Shown one piece after another: positions 10,169-18,036 of a DNA stretch of 64,000 nucleotides. The stretch is from NCBI GenBank assembly GCA_050486405.1, contig JBJHDF010000008.1, forward strand, positions 62,001 to 126,000, given 5' to 3'. The notes beneath the pieces are model-generated. The model was not told where the DNA came from. It did no database searches and saw only the letters and a list, made by a program, of their open reading frames with translations. A program made the translations under genes and the position numbers. Origin of the DNA: JBJHDF01 sp050486405 (GTDB lineage Bacteria; Pseudomonadota; Gammaproteobacteria; Pseudomonadales; Cellvibrionaceae). How positions within the stretch are numbered: position 1 is the first letter of the stretch; the number at the start of each line of letters is the position of its first letter.

Positions 10169-11791
10169 TTATCGGGACGCCAACTGAGCGCTCTCCTGGG
10201 CTTCTCTCCGGGCAATCAGGTCCGCCAGTTCCTGGCGTTTTTCTTCTGGGGCATGGGGCAAGTACGCTTTCAGCACATCCAGCGGAATGTTCTCATCTGA
10301 GCGTCGTTGAACTCTGGAGTATTTGTCGTAGGCTTGGGTTGCAGCCGCTTTGGAGTGTATATTGCGGGCTCCCTCGGCAATTCTCTGGCCCGCCTCCTTG
10401 GCCGGATCAGCAAACGCGGCACCAGCGGCCCCTCGGATTCGACGACCCAAACCTTGATCTGTGAACCCTTCCTCACCGGGCCGCAAGGCGGGGCCTCTTG
10501 GCTCTTCAGGACTGGCACCCTGTTCGGCAGAGGCCGGATCCGCAGCGGCCGCACCCTCGGTATGGTCCAGGAACATATTCCAGTCAACCTGGGGCTCTTG
10601 CGCATCCTGCCCGGCCTGCTTGATGGCTTCATCCATGTTGTCCAGAATGGTCCGATTTTCCCGACTCATCCGTCCCGGCTGTTCCTGCATGGCGTTCCTG
10701 ATTTGGCTGACCGTTTTAATGGCGTCATTGACGATCTGCTCCCGGGTGCGGTAATCCTCGTCTCCGGGCTGAATTCCGTAGGCAGACTGCCGCTCCATCT
10801 CGGCCCGAACGGTCTGGCCAATGAAGTTCAAAGGGTCACCCATCGCGGTATTGGCGATTCGGAACGCATCCTCAAACGATGGGGGCTCGCCGCCTTCGGC
10901 CTTGATTCGAGCAATATAGGCATCAGCAGCCTTGATTTTGGCGGGGTCTTTGCCGGCCGCTCCAGTTCCATCACGAGCATCGCCCACACGGTGCACCCTG
11001 CCGTCTGGCCCCCGTTGCATGATCACGCCATGCTCCACGTAGGGATCCTCCCACCGGCCGCTCCGGCCAATCATGTCCGGCGCGTAGGTCTGCACAAACT
11101 GCTGGCGCCCCTCCGGGGAATTCACCATATCGTAGTATTGTGTGAACGCCATGGCGCGCTCCATCAGCTTTTCGACAGGGATTTCAGCAACGGGATCGTT
11201 GTCGTCAGCGCTTCGGTTTTGGGTCAGCGGCCGCATTTTGTCGTCGCCCTCTACCGATAGTCCAAGCGCTACAGTGCCCTTTGTTTTCCCTGGCACCACG
11301 TCCTTGAGCCTGACTTTGCGACCGTCGGTGGCGCCGCGCTGAATATCCGGCTCCAGGAACTCCAGCGCCTCTATGGCCTCTGGGGACCGGTAGTGCAGCT
11401 CGCCGTCCATCACCTTCTGCAGTGACTCTCTGGCCCTCCGTGCCTCCGGGGTCATCATACGCCGGGCATCCAGCGCTGGGTTTTCGGCAACCAACTGCTG
11501 AACCGTTGGGTCCGCGTCCAGATTGCCAGCCAGCGACATGGCCATGGCCCGGTTTGCCATCTGCTCCGCTTCGCCCTCCAGCAAGGAGTGCTGCAACCTG
11601 GCGCTTTGCATCCGCTGGTCGTGAAGCTCCCCGCGACGCTCGGCCTCCACTTCCCTCAATCCGCGCGCCTGCTCCTGGTCGGCACGGTGCTGCTTGCGGT
11701 CCTGCTGGCGCTCCATAAACTCAAAGCCGCGCATGGCCCCGTCCACCAGGCCGGACCCGGCGGCCAGCCTCAAATCACCTCGACGACTCAT
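10169..11791 (-). CDS. Probable internal virion / ejection protein (540 aa)
   Basis: A long, charged, mostly helical protein with a coiled coil near residues 25-75, rich in Gln, Arg and Glu. The frame extends further upstream, but the ATG at 11,791 (MSRRG) has a GAGGGGG ribosome binding site and lies just after the stop of the preceding gene, so it is the likely start. No enzyme motif is seen. It lies between the giant ejection protein and a small glycine-zipper protein, so an internal virion protein acting in DNA ejection is the best inference. No confident family assignment. Confidence 0.7.
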   Translation of the reverse strand: MSRRGDLRLAAGSGLVDGAMRGFEFMERQQDRKQHRADQEQARGLREVEAERRGELHDQRMQSARLQHSLLEGEAEQMANRAMAMSLAGNLDADPTVQQLVAENPALDARRMMTPEARRARESLQKVMDGELHYRSPEAIEALEFLEPDIQRGATDGRKVRLKDVVPGKTKGTVALGLSVEGDDKMRPLTQNRSADDNDPVAEIPVEKLMERAMAFTQYYDMVNSPEGRQQFVQTYAPDMIGRSGRWEDPYVEHGVIMQRGPDGRVHRVGDARDGTGAAGKDPAKIKAADAYIARIKAEGGEPPSFEDAFRIANTAMGDPLNFIGQTVRAEMERQSAYGIQPGDEDYRTREQIVNDAIKTVSQIRNAMQEQPGRMSRENRTILDNMDEAIKQAGQDAQEPQVDWNMFLDHTEGAAAADPASAEQGASPEEPRGPALRPGEEGFTDQGLGRRIRGAAGAAFADPAKEAGQRIAEGARNIHSKAAATQAYDKYSRVQRRSDENIPLDVLKAYLPHAPEEKRQELADLIARREAQESAQLASR

Positions 11792-11801
11792 AGGTACCCC
11801 C

Positions 11802-12044
11802 TCAAGACAAAATGTTGCCGGCCAGGAAGCCGACTCCAGCACCAATCAGCGCACCCCAAGGTCCACCGACCTGAGCGCCCATCATGGCGCCCGACGCCGC
11901 CCCGCTGGTCGTGCTTTGGGCCTTCGCCTGCTTCAGTTGCTCGTTGCGCGCCTCGCGCTGCTTTTCCAGTTCTGAAACATCCGAAAGCCCGCGCATACCC
12001 TCGCTTTTGAACTGACGCCCTGCCTGCAGTAAACCGTAACTCAT
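11802..12044 (-). CDS. Small glycine-zipper protein of the ejection cassette
   Basis: 80 residues. The N-terminal half is charged and helical. The C-terminal half (about 45-80) is rich in Gly and Ala with GxxxG spacing, as in glycine-zipper membrane inserts. The gene sits between two putative ejection proteins, so it may help form a conduit through the inner membrane during DNA entry. A structural role in the virion or a holin-like role are alternatives; the lysis cassette is 18 kb away, which makes a holin less likely. Confidence 0.6.
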   Translation of the reverse strand: MSYGLLQAGRQFKSEGMRGLSDVSELEKQREARNEQLKQAKAQSTTSGAASGAMMGAQVGGPWGALIGAGVGFLAGNILS

Positions 12045-12056
12045 CGCCTGACCCTC

Positions 12057-12596
12057 TTACCCGTAATCTCGAAGACCGACAGCCATGTTCCCGGCCATGA
12101 CCTTTTGAGCGCGGTCATCAGCGTGAAGACGACTGAGATTCTTGTTGGTGGCCATGGCCGCCGACTTGCTCGCCTGGAACTCCTGGTCCCGGTGGGCGCG
12201 CACTGTGGGATCAACGTCTGCCAGACCCACGCGGCCGCGATCACGTTCCGCAGAGCCCCGGGCTGTATCAAACGCCTGATTCGTTGATAATCCGGCCCGG
12301 TCAACAGCCTCGCGCTGCAGTGTGTCACCGCGCACCGAATCCAGCAGCTTCTGGTCGTAGGGCTGGAACCGCTGCACATAGTCGTCCCACTCGGCCCGGT
12401 GCAGCGCTGCCATGCGATCCGAGGCCTCGGTGTTGGGCGGCCCATCCTTGTCGTGGAACAGGCCCAGGGGGTCCAGATACTTGCCGTATTTGGAGCCGTC
12501 CGGATCAATGCTGTTGCGCAGCAGTGCCATGGGGCCAGATACGGGCAGACTTGAGCCGCTCGGCATCGGGTCCAGCTTTTTGAGGAACTTTTTCAT
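12057..12596 (-). CDS. Probable virion protein of the ejection cassette (179 aa)
   Basis: Hydrophilic protein with a Pro/Ser/Gly-rich N-terminus followed by helical sequence from about residue 60. No signal peptide and no enzymatic motif. Together with the genes at 12,603, 11,802, 10,169 and 125 it forms a tight block in which gaps are only 6-33 bp. The position between tail genes and the giant protein suggests an internal or tail-associated virion component. Family not recognised. Confidence 0.65.
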   Translation of the reverse strand: MKKFLKKLDPMPSGSSLPVSGPMALLRNSIDPDGSKYGKYLDPLGLFHDKDGPPNTEASDRMAALHRAEWDDYVQRFQPYDQKLLDSVRGDTLQREAVDRAGLSTNQAFDTARGSAERDRGRVGLADVDPTVRAHRDQEFQASKSAAMATNKNLSRLHADDRAQKVMAGNMAVGLRDYG

Positions 12597-12602
12597 CAGG
12601 CC

Positions 12603-13163
12603 CTACTCCCGGTTAATATGCTGAAGGCCAGCGCCAGCCGCCATGCCCGCCAACTGACCGGTCGCATGGCGACGGTTGAACGAATCCTCTGCCCGCGACG
12701 CCGCATCCTGTGAGGCTGAGTAGGCCACATCAGACAGCCCATGCTGCGCATTGGTGGCTTGCCCTCGGCCGATGGCCGTTACATTCGCCAAACCCTGCAC
12801 ATACTCATCCTGCTGCTGATTGCCGGCTCGCGTCATGGTCTCTGAGGCTGCGCCGCCCTGCTCGCGGGTCATTGCATCCATGGTGCCCTGGTAGCGGCCA
12901 GAGGCCGGATTGAGGCCCTGCTGCTCCATTTGCGAGCGCACCCCTCGCTTGGCGTCACCGAAGGCTCGACTGGCAGAACTGCCGGCGGCACCGCGCACGA
13001 AGTCGTAGCTGCCCTTCTTGTCCATGTTGTCCACGCGCTCCATGAACTTGTCTTCCATGGGTGCATAGTGATCCTTGTAATACTGGAACTTATGCTCCGC
13101 GACTTCCGCCAGGGCGCGCTCTTCCTCGGTCTCCGGGATCTGATTTGATCCGCCCATACTCAT
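12603..13163 (-). CDS. Probable virion protein of the ejection cassette (186 aa)
   Basis: Helical protein rich in Ala, Gln and Gly, with a charged N-terminal third (about 10-60) and a flexible Ser/Ala-rich remainder. It resembles the next protein (12,057-12,596) in composition and in ending with helices followed by a short tail, so the two may be distant relatives. It overlaps the upstream GNAT-like gene by 4 bp (ATGA). A structural or ejection role is inferred from position only. Confidence 0.65.
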   Translation of the reverse strand: MSMGGSNQIPETEEERALAEVAEHKFQYYKDHYAPMEDKFMERVDNMDKKGSYDFVRGAAGSSASRAFGDAKRGVRSQMEQQGLNPASGRYQGTMDAMTREQGGAASETMTRAGNQQQDEYVQGLANVTAIGRGQATNAQHGLSDVAYSASQDAASRAEDSFNRRHATGQLAGMAAGAGLQHINRE

Positions 13164-13549
13164 ACAGACTTCCTCCAGGTTATCGAACCATCTTCTTGCA
13201 TGCTGGATGTCCAGCCCTTGGGCATGACCCTGAGCCAGCCCGGGCGGTGGGTGTGGAAAACCACACCGTCAGCCCCAATGTCCCGAGCGAAATGCTGCAG
13301 GTCTTCCAGTGCCGCTGAACGATCACTGCTATCACCATGGTTGATGGCCACCCAGACCAGTAACGACTTGCCCTGGTACGACACCACCGCCAGTCCGGCC
13401 GGCGCCACCCATACGTGGGCAAGCCCTCTATGAACCAGGTCATAAAGTTGATCGAAAAGGTGTGGCTGTTTGGTCTTGCTGCCCAGTTGGCCTATCTCTG
13501 AGCGGAATCTGGCCAGGTCATCGTTACTGCCCGGCCGCAGCACTCTCAC
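13160..13549 (-). CDS. Putative GNAT-fold protein (129 aa)
   Basis: The C-terminal half contains DGVVFHTHRPGWLRVMPKGW, which resembles the final strand-helix-strand part of small phage proteins annotated as GNAT-like acetyltransferases. The acetyl-CoA pyrophosphate loop is not clear, so activity is uncertain. The open frame reaches 13,594, but a GTG at 13,549 overlaps the upstream stop as GTGA, the coupling used repeatedly in this operon, and is preferred. It lies between a lipoprotein and virion proteins. Confidence 0.55.
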   Translation of the reverse strand: MRVLRPGSNDDLARFRSEIGQLGSKTKQPHLFDQLYDLVHRGLAHVWVAPAGLAVVSYQGKSLLVWVAINHGDSSDRSAALEDLQHFARDIGADGVVFHTHRPGWLRVMPKGWTSSMQEDGSITWRKSV

Positions 13550-14184
13550 TCGGGTTCGGGCGGAGGTGGTATAGTGTTGGAGTTGTCCCACCACCGGTTG
13601 TCAGAACGATCCGATCGGTCCGACCGATCTGAGTTGTCCCAAGGACCGTCGGACTGGCTCCGGCAACTATCGCCAATGCAGCTATCTCGGACGGTGATAC
13701 CATCATGGGTGGTCCACCCATGCCGACTGCGATCATCTATACGGTCACGTCCAATTTGGTCGCCGCCGATGGTGATAGAGTTATCGGGTCGCTCCATACT
13801 CGACATAAAACCGGCAACATCAACAAACCCGTCAACAATCAGCCCGGTTGTGTCGCGGTTGTAGCGCCCCATCCGGTCCATCTGCCATGCGGGAATCGCC
13901 AAGCTGCCAACAATTCGCAGGGTCTCCAAGGCTCGGTCGTAGTTGTTGATCGACTGCTGCGGCATGGCAACGGTCTTGCTCGACATTGAAACAAAGGCTA
14001 CGCACAGACCGGGGTTGTCGTCATGCTGGCAAGCGCTGGCCATAGTCGCATCACGCTGCGCTTGGGCGGTTACCGCATCCGCCCATGCCTGGTAGCGCGA
14101 CCCGTCATCAGTTGTTGCGCACCCCAGGAGAAGAAGAACCGACACCAGGACTGCGCATATCGCTAAAATCTTCATCATCGTCAC
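13546..14184 (-). CDS. Phage lipoprotein (212 aa)
   Basis: The N-terminus is a signal peptide with a long Leu/Val core and a lipobox LLGC at residues 19-22, so Cys22 would be lipidated. The middle part is helical. The C-terminal 60 residues are rich in Asp, Arg, Ser and Gly with short DRS repeats, and end in a Pro/Glu tail. It is translated in the tail/ejection operon and overlaps the upstream gene by 77 bp. A role in the host envelope during assembly, or superinfection exclusion, is possible. It is not the lysis spanin, which is encoded at 29.4-30.1 kb. Confidence 0.6.
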   Translation of the reverse strand: MTMMKILAICAVLVSVLLLLGCATTDDGSRYQAWADAVTAQAQRDATMASACQHDDNPGLCVAFVSMSSKTVAMPQQSINNYDRALETLRIVGSLAIPAWQMDRMGRYNRDTTGLIVDGFVDVAGFMSSMERPDNSITIGGDQIGRDRIDDRSRHGWTTHDGITVRDSCIGDSCRSQSDGPWDNSDRSDRSDRSDNRWWDNSNTIPPPPEPE

Positions 14185-14542
14185 CTTTCCAGTTGATAAG
14201 CTGTCGGAGCGTTGCTCCCTGCTCCTTTAATGACTGCACTTCCTTGAACAGCTTTGCCGAGCGTACAGCTCTGGCTCGTCGCATGCCGGCGAGCGTGGCC
14301 TGCAACTGCGATCGGGACAGCTCTCTGTGAGCGTTGTCCGCCATCCGCCAATTGAGCGCGCTCACCCCCAACTCACCCCAATGATCCACCGCGTCCGCCA
14401 TCCGGCGCTCCGAGTCCGGGTCGCAGTCAATCAGCACCCCGTCCACCGCCACCGGTGACAATTCGAGCGCCCGCCAGCGTCGGTTGATGTCGTCCGCCGT
14501 CGCCGGGCGATCCTTTAGGTCAAAAAATGCTAACTTCGGCAT
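14108..14542 (-). CDS. DUF4376-like phage protein (144 aa)
   Basis: The pattern INRRWRALE, then a spaced ID.DPDSE.RM segment, WRMADN and a helix of LSRSQLQATLAGMRRAR matches the DUF4376 family found near tail genes of phages. The first 100 residues hold the conserved region; the acidic tail overlaps the following lipoprotein gene. The molecular role is unknown; position between tail fibre-type proteins and the lipoprotein suggests tail assembly or attachment of a fibre part. Confidence 0.6.
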   Translation of the reverse strand: MPKLAFFDLKDRPATADDINRRWRALELSPVAVDGVLIDCDPDSERRMADAVDHWGELGVSALNWRMADNAHRELSRSQLQATLAGMRRARAVRSAKLFKEVQSLKEQGATLRQLINWKGDDDEDFSDMRSPGVGSSSPGVRNN

Positions 14543-14921
14543 GGAGTTTGACGTCTTGGTAGGGGAATTTTTTCAGGGTGAATTGGTACTCGCCGGGCTC
14601 CGCAAATGCGACCTCTATGAAGCCATCATCAACAACCAGGTCGCCGCCCGGATAGACGCAGGCTGTTCCCTCCGGGATGCCGTCAATGCGCCACGGCTCT
14701 CCGGCTGCCACCGGGGCGCCTCCGGTGATAGGCATGACGGGCCGCTCTTGTATTTCCAGCGTCGAAAGCTCAACGTAGTGAGTGGTACTTCGAACGTTTG
14801 CGCCACCCTGAATCACAGCCTCTCCAGGGAGGTCAACCTGTAAATCCAGCATGCGCTTCTGACACATTCCTGTTCTGACAATCGCTCCAGAATCTTCGCG
14901 ATAAACTGTAAACTCGATCAT
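14520..14921 (-). CDS. Small tail-associated protein (133 aa)
   Basis: Beta-rich protein without signal peptide, containing PGEAVIQGG and a C-terminal FTLKKFPY segment, typical of small proteins encoded beside tail fibre genes. The ATG at 14,921 (MIEFTVY) overlaps the preceding stop as ATGA and is preferred to an upstream start at 14,939. Family not recognised. A fibre-assembly or minor tail protein is the most reasonable inference. Confidence 0.6.
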   Translation of the reverse strand: MIEFTVYREDSGAIVRTGMCQKRMLDLQVDLPGEAVIQGGANVRSTTHYVELSTLEIQERPVMPITGGAPVAAGEPWRIDGIPEGTACVYPGGDLVVDDGFIEVAFAEPGEYQFTLKKFPYQDVKLHAEVSIF

Positions 14922-16417
14922 CGCTTCGCACCAATACACTGCAAAGTAACGAAGTCCATAGTTGTGGATCCGCTTGGGCGCCTTGCCCTGACTCGGATAG
15001 TATGTGCACCCGAAGTCAAAAAGAATGTGACAGGGAAGCTAAATACAAGATCACCGCCAACAGTGAATTCACCAAACGCTACCACACTGCCTGACTTCAC
15101 AGCCTCAATCCGGACCTCCAGTGTCCCGTCATCCCATGAAATGCCAAAATTTATAATTACCGGACCCGTTCCATCGTTAGGGTGAACAAAATCGTCCGTA
15201 ACTGACACCATGGTCGTAAAAAACGATGATACCGACACATTCTGAGCAATAGCTGCGGCGGGAACAGTAATCGCATTTCCATTGACGTGCAGGGTATCCA
15301 CCATCGCCGTCCCGGCTTCCAGGCTGGTGGCCTGAATGTTGCCCCTGGCAGTTATGTTGCGGAATTCTGCATTGCCATTAAGGTTGATTCTCCATCCAGC
15401 AGAACCAGGCACATAGTTCGTCGACTCGATAAAGTTGTCGATCATCGCACTGGTGATCCAAGCCTCACCCAGCTCAGCCTTCATGAATTCGGCGGTCAGG
15501 CCCTGGATCTTCTCTACCGCAACATTCTGTATTTTTGCATTCGTGATGGACGCATCGACTATGCTGGCCCCATCCATGGCCACATGGCCATCCTCCACCA
15601 CAAACACCAGGCGCTGGTCTTCGCTGGTCTCGCCAGGATGAGTGATGGCAAATGTGTCGACGTTGAATATAGCAATCGAGTGGTTTGGATTGCTGGGGTT
15701 GTAGGTAGGCGGGGTAAACGCCAGGCCAAAGCCGGCCGCCACGCCGTTCTGGCCGATCTTGATCGTGTGCTGGTTGGCCAGTCCGTCGATGTAGGTGTTC
15801 AGCTCGCTGGCCAGTTCCAAACTGGTGATCTTCCCTTCCAGGCGGGCGAGAATGTCTTCGGCCTTTTCTGCTATCTCACCTTCAACACCAACGCCACCAT
15901 TGGAGAGCGGACCGGTATCGCCATTGACCCACTCAAATCGAATCCAGTAGTAGTATTTCGTACCCAGTTGCACGTCATAGTCGGCATAGAACATATCGCG
16001 ATAGACCGACGCAACCTGCACGGCTTCGGTAAAGTCGTTGACCGTAGAGCGGTAGATGATCGTGTTGGCGTGATACTGACCACCGGCGCCCTGAACCACC
16101 GAAGGCCGATCCCAGCGCAGCATGATCGCATCGAACAGCCCGATGGCTTCCAGTCCAGTGGGTGTTCCCGGCCTCAGTCCCGGTGGAGGCTCACTGTCCG
16201 GGTCCAGGTCATCCAATTCCAGGTCGCCAACAAGCCGGCCGCCACGCAGGTGAAAGCCCAGCTTCAGCAGATCGCGCCGGCGGACGTATGCATCTGCACT
16301 GCGACCGCGCACACCGGCGCCCACGTCCGAGGTTTCCTTCAGGTTCTCCAGCAGCCGCTGGGTGACCGGATCAACACCGGATCCAATACCGGGGGCACCC
16401 CTTACTGGCCCTGCCAT
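14918..16417 (-). CDS. Phage tail protein with J/DUF1983-like region (499 aa)
   Basis: An FnIII-like segment at about 85-175 is followed by a helix and then by the repeating pattern SIVDASITNAKIQNVAVEKI near 285-305, characteristic of the C-terminal (DUF1983) part of lambda J-like central tail proteins. The final 100 residues are beta-rich. This suggests a tail-tip or fibre protein contacting the host receptor. It shares one base with the upstream stabilisation-protein gene, indicating translational coupling. Confidence 0.7.
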   Translation of the reverse strand: MAGPVRGAPGIGSGVDPVTQRLLENLKETSDVGAGVRGRSADAYVRRRDLLKLGFHLRGGRLVGDLELDDLDPDSEPPPGLRPGTPTGLEAIGLFDAIMLRWDRPSVVQGAGGQYHANTIIYRSTVNDFTEAVQVASVYRDMFYADYDVQLGTKYYYWIRFEWVNGDTGPLSNGGVGVEGEIAEKAEDILARLEGKITSLELASELNTYIDGLANQHTIKIGQNGVAAGFGLAFTPPTYNPSNPNHSIAIFNVDTFAITHPGETSEDQRLVFVVEDGHVAMDGASIVDASITNAKIQNVAVEKIQGLTAEFMKAELGEAWITSAMIDNFIESTNYVPGSAGWRINLNGNAEFRNITARGNIQATSLEAGTAMVDTLHVNGNAITVPAAAIAQNVSVSSFFTTMVSVTDDFVHPNDGTGPVIINFGISWDDGTLEVRIEAVKSGSVVAFGEFTVGGDLVFSFPVTFFLTSGAHTIRVRARRPSGSTTMDFVTLQCIGAKR

Positions 16418-18030
16418 CAGATCAACTCACTCATGCTGGTAGCCAACTGTATTCTGTCAACCCATCCCCCGGTGCCGGTGACCTGAATCTTTGCCGTCCG
16501 GTAGCGGCCCAGGGCTGGCACACGAAACGCCCGGGTTGAATTGATGCCACTGATTGTCTTCACAACCACGCCGTCCTGCAGGTATCGAAAGGTAAAACTG
16601 GGTGAGCCGCCCACGTCGATCTTCGCAGCCGTAAACAGCCGGCCGTCGGGGACGTCAATATCTTTGCTCGACCACTCCAGCGTCCGAAAGCCGGCGCCCT
16701 CCCACTCCACCAGGTTGTTGGTGTTGTGTGGCACCACAAAGACCCGACCAGTGGGATCGTCGCGGCAGGCGAAGCGAACCCCGGTGGAGATATCGGCAAA
16801 GCCCTCCTGGGGATGGAACAGAAAGGCTTTGCGGTTGCTGCCCTGCTGGTAGAACCCCAGATAGTAGTCGCGCCAGCGCACCGCCTGAATCGTCTGAGGG
16901 AAATACCGATCACGCCACTGTCGCTGGGTGATATGAGGCTCGGACACCACCTGGGCCTCTGTGCCCCCTACCGCGACCAGCCCATCTTCGCTGGCATAGA
17001 TGACGTAGTGGCCCATGTCCACAATCGAGCGCTTGGACAGGCACGGATGCACCGCCTCGATCTTGTACTGGCCCATGCTGGCCGGTGCGGCACCGGCGAT
17101 CAGATAGGGCTTGCCTTTTGTCGCCACCACCAGGCCCTGGGTGGACGCCGCCAGCCCCACAATGTCGTAATCCAGCGCCAGGCGGTACTCGATCGGCCAG
17201 GCATACGGATGGTAGGGCTCGGAAAATGCCACTGTGTTTTCCCAAAACCCCGCCAGAATGCCGTTGGGCAGCGCCGTCATCCCGATCATGTTCTGATCGG
17301 GCGCCAGCCAACCAACGGTGGGCAGTGCTTCTCCCATCTCGGCAGACGGCACATTGTCCGTAAACTGGCTGGAGCTGATCATCAATTCAGCAATGAACTG
17401 GTGCGTACCGCTCAACTCCTGACGGTACACCCTGTAGTGCGTGAAGTTCGGGTAGTTGCCGGACGGTGGGTTCGGCAGCGTGATAATCGGCGCGCCGACG
17501 CTCTCGCCCTCCCACCGGGTGACCATTTGACTGACGGGTGATGGCGGACCTTCCTCGCCACTTTCGGTAACAAACGTGATCCGATATGTAACAAATAGCG
17601 GCTGTGCATCCTCCGGCGGATCGCCAGGGGGATCAGACACCGAAAATGACGACGGCGCCGGCAGTCCCAGCCAAACCGACGCCCCCGGATAGGGACCGCC
17701 GCCGGCTTGCCCCAGCGGTGAATAGGTGTATCGGGGCCGATCCATGCCGGTGAAGTAGGTCCTGGAAATCGTGTCACCCGCAACAGGACCGCGCACAACA
17801 TTAATGTCCTGGTCCCACTGGAACCAATACTCGTTCCCACCGATCCGCCAGAGGTACACCGTGCTTGTGTTCTGTGCAACGGTATGCACCGTGTCGCCCA
17901 CCGATGGCATGGGCTCAAGGCGACCGCGAGAGAAATCACAGTCCACCGCCTCGTGCGCCTGCCCAGGCTCCAGCAGTCTGGGCGACACCCTGGGCCACAT
18001 GCCCTGGAAGGGCTCGATTGTGACCTTCAC
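16417..18030 (-). CDS. P22 gp10-like tail / DNA stabilisation protein (537 aa)
   Basis: A beta-rich protein of the size and composition of podophage stabilisation proteins (P22 gp10 is about 470 residues). N-terminal signature GMWPRVSPRLLEPGQAHEA and repeated Trp/Tyr-rich blades such as GNEYWFQW, RDYYLGFYQQG and VFVVPHNTNN suggest a beta-propeller core. In P22 this protein caps the tail tube after packaging and connects the tailspikes and needle. Position between the fibre and J-like genes fits that role. Confidence 0.65.
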   Translation of the reverse strand: MKVTIEPFQGMWPRVSPRLLEPGQAHEAVDCDFSRGRLEPMPSVGDTVHTVAQNTSTVYLWRIGGNEYWFQWDQDINVVRGPVAGDTISRTYFTGMDRPRYTYSPLGQAGGGPYPGASVWLGLPAPSSFSVSDPPGDPPEDAQPLFVTYRITFVTESGEEGPPSPVSQMVTRWEGESVGAPIITLPNPPSGNYPNFTHYRVYRQELSGTHQFIAELMISSSQFTDNVPSAEMGEALPTVGWLAPDQNMIGMTALPNGILAGFWENTVAFSEPYHPYAWPIEYRLALDYDIVGLAASTQGLVVATKGKPYLIAGAAPASMGQYKIEAVHPCLSKRSIVDMGHYVIYASEDGLVAVGGTEAQVVSEPHITQRQWRDRYFPQTIQAVRWRDYYLGFYQQGSNRKAFLFHPQEGFADISTGVRFACRDDPTGRVFVVPHNTNNLVEWEGAGFRTLEWSSKDIDVPDGRLFTAAKIDVGGSPSFTFRYLQDGVVVKTISGINSTRAFRVPALGRYRTAKIQVTGTGGWVDRIQLATSMSELI

Positions 18031-18036
18031 AACAAA

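Noticed and set aside
11792..11845. 18-codon N-terminal extension of the 540-residue ejection protein
   Set aside because: It would overlap the upstream gene by 44 bp, while ATG 11,791 has a good SD.
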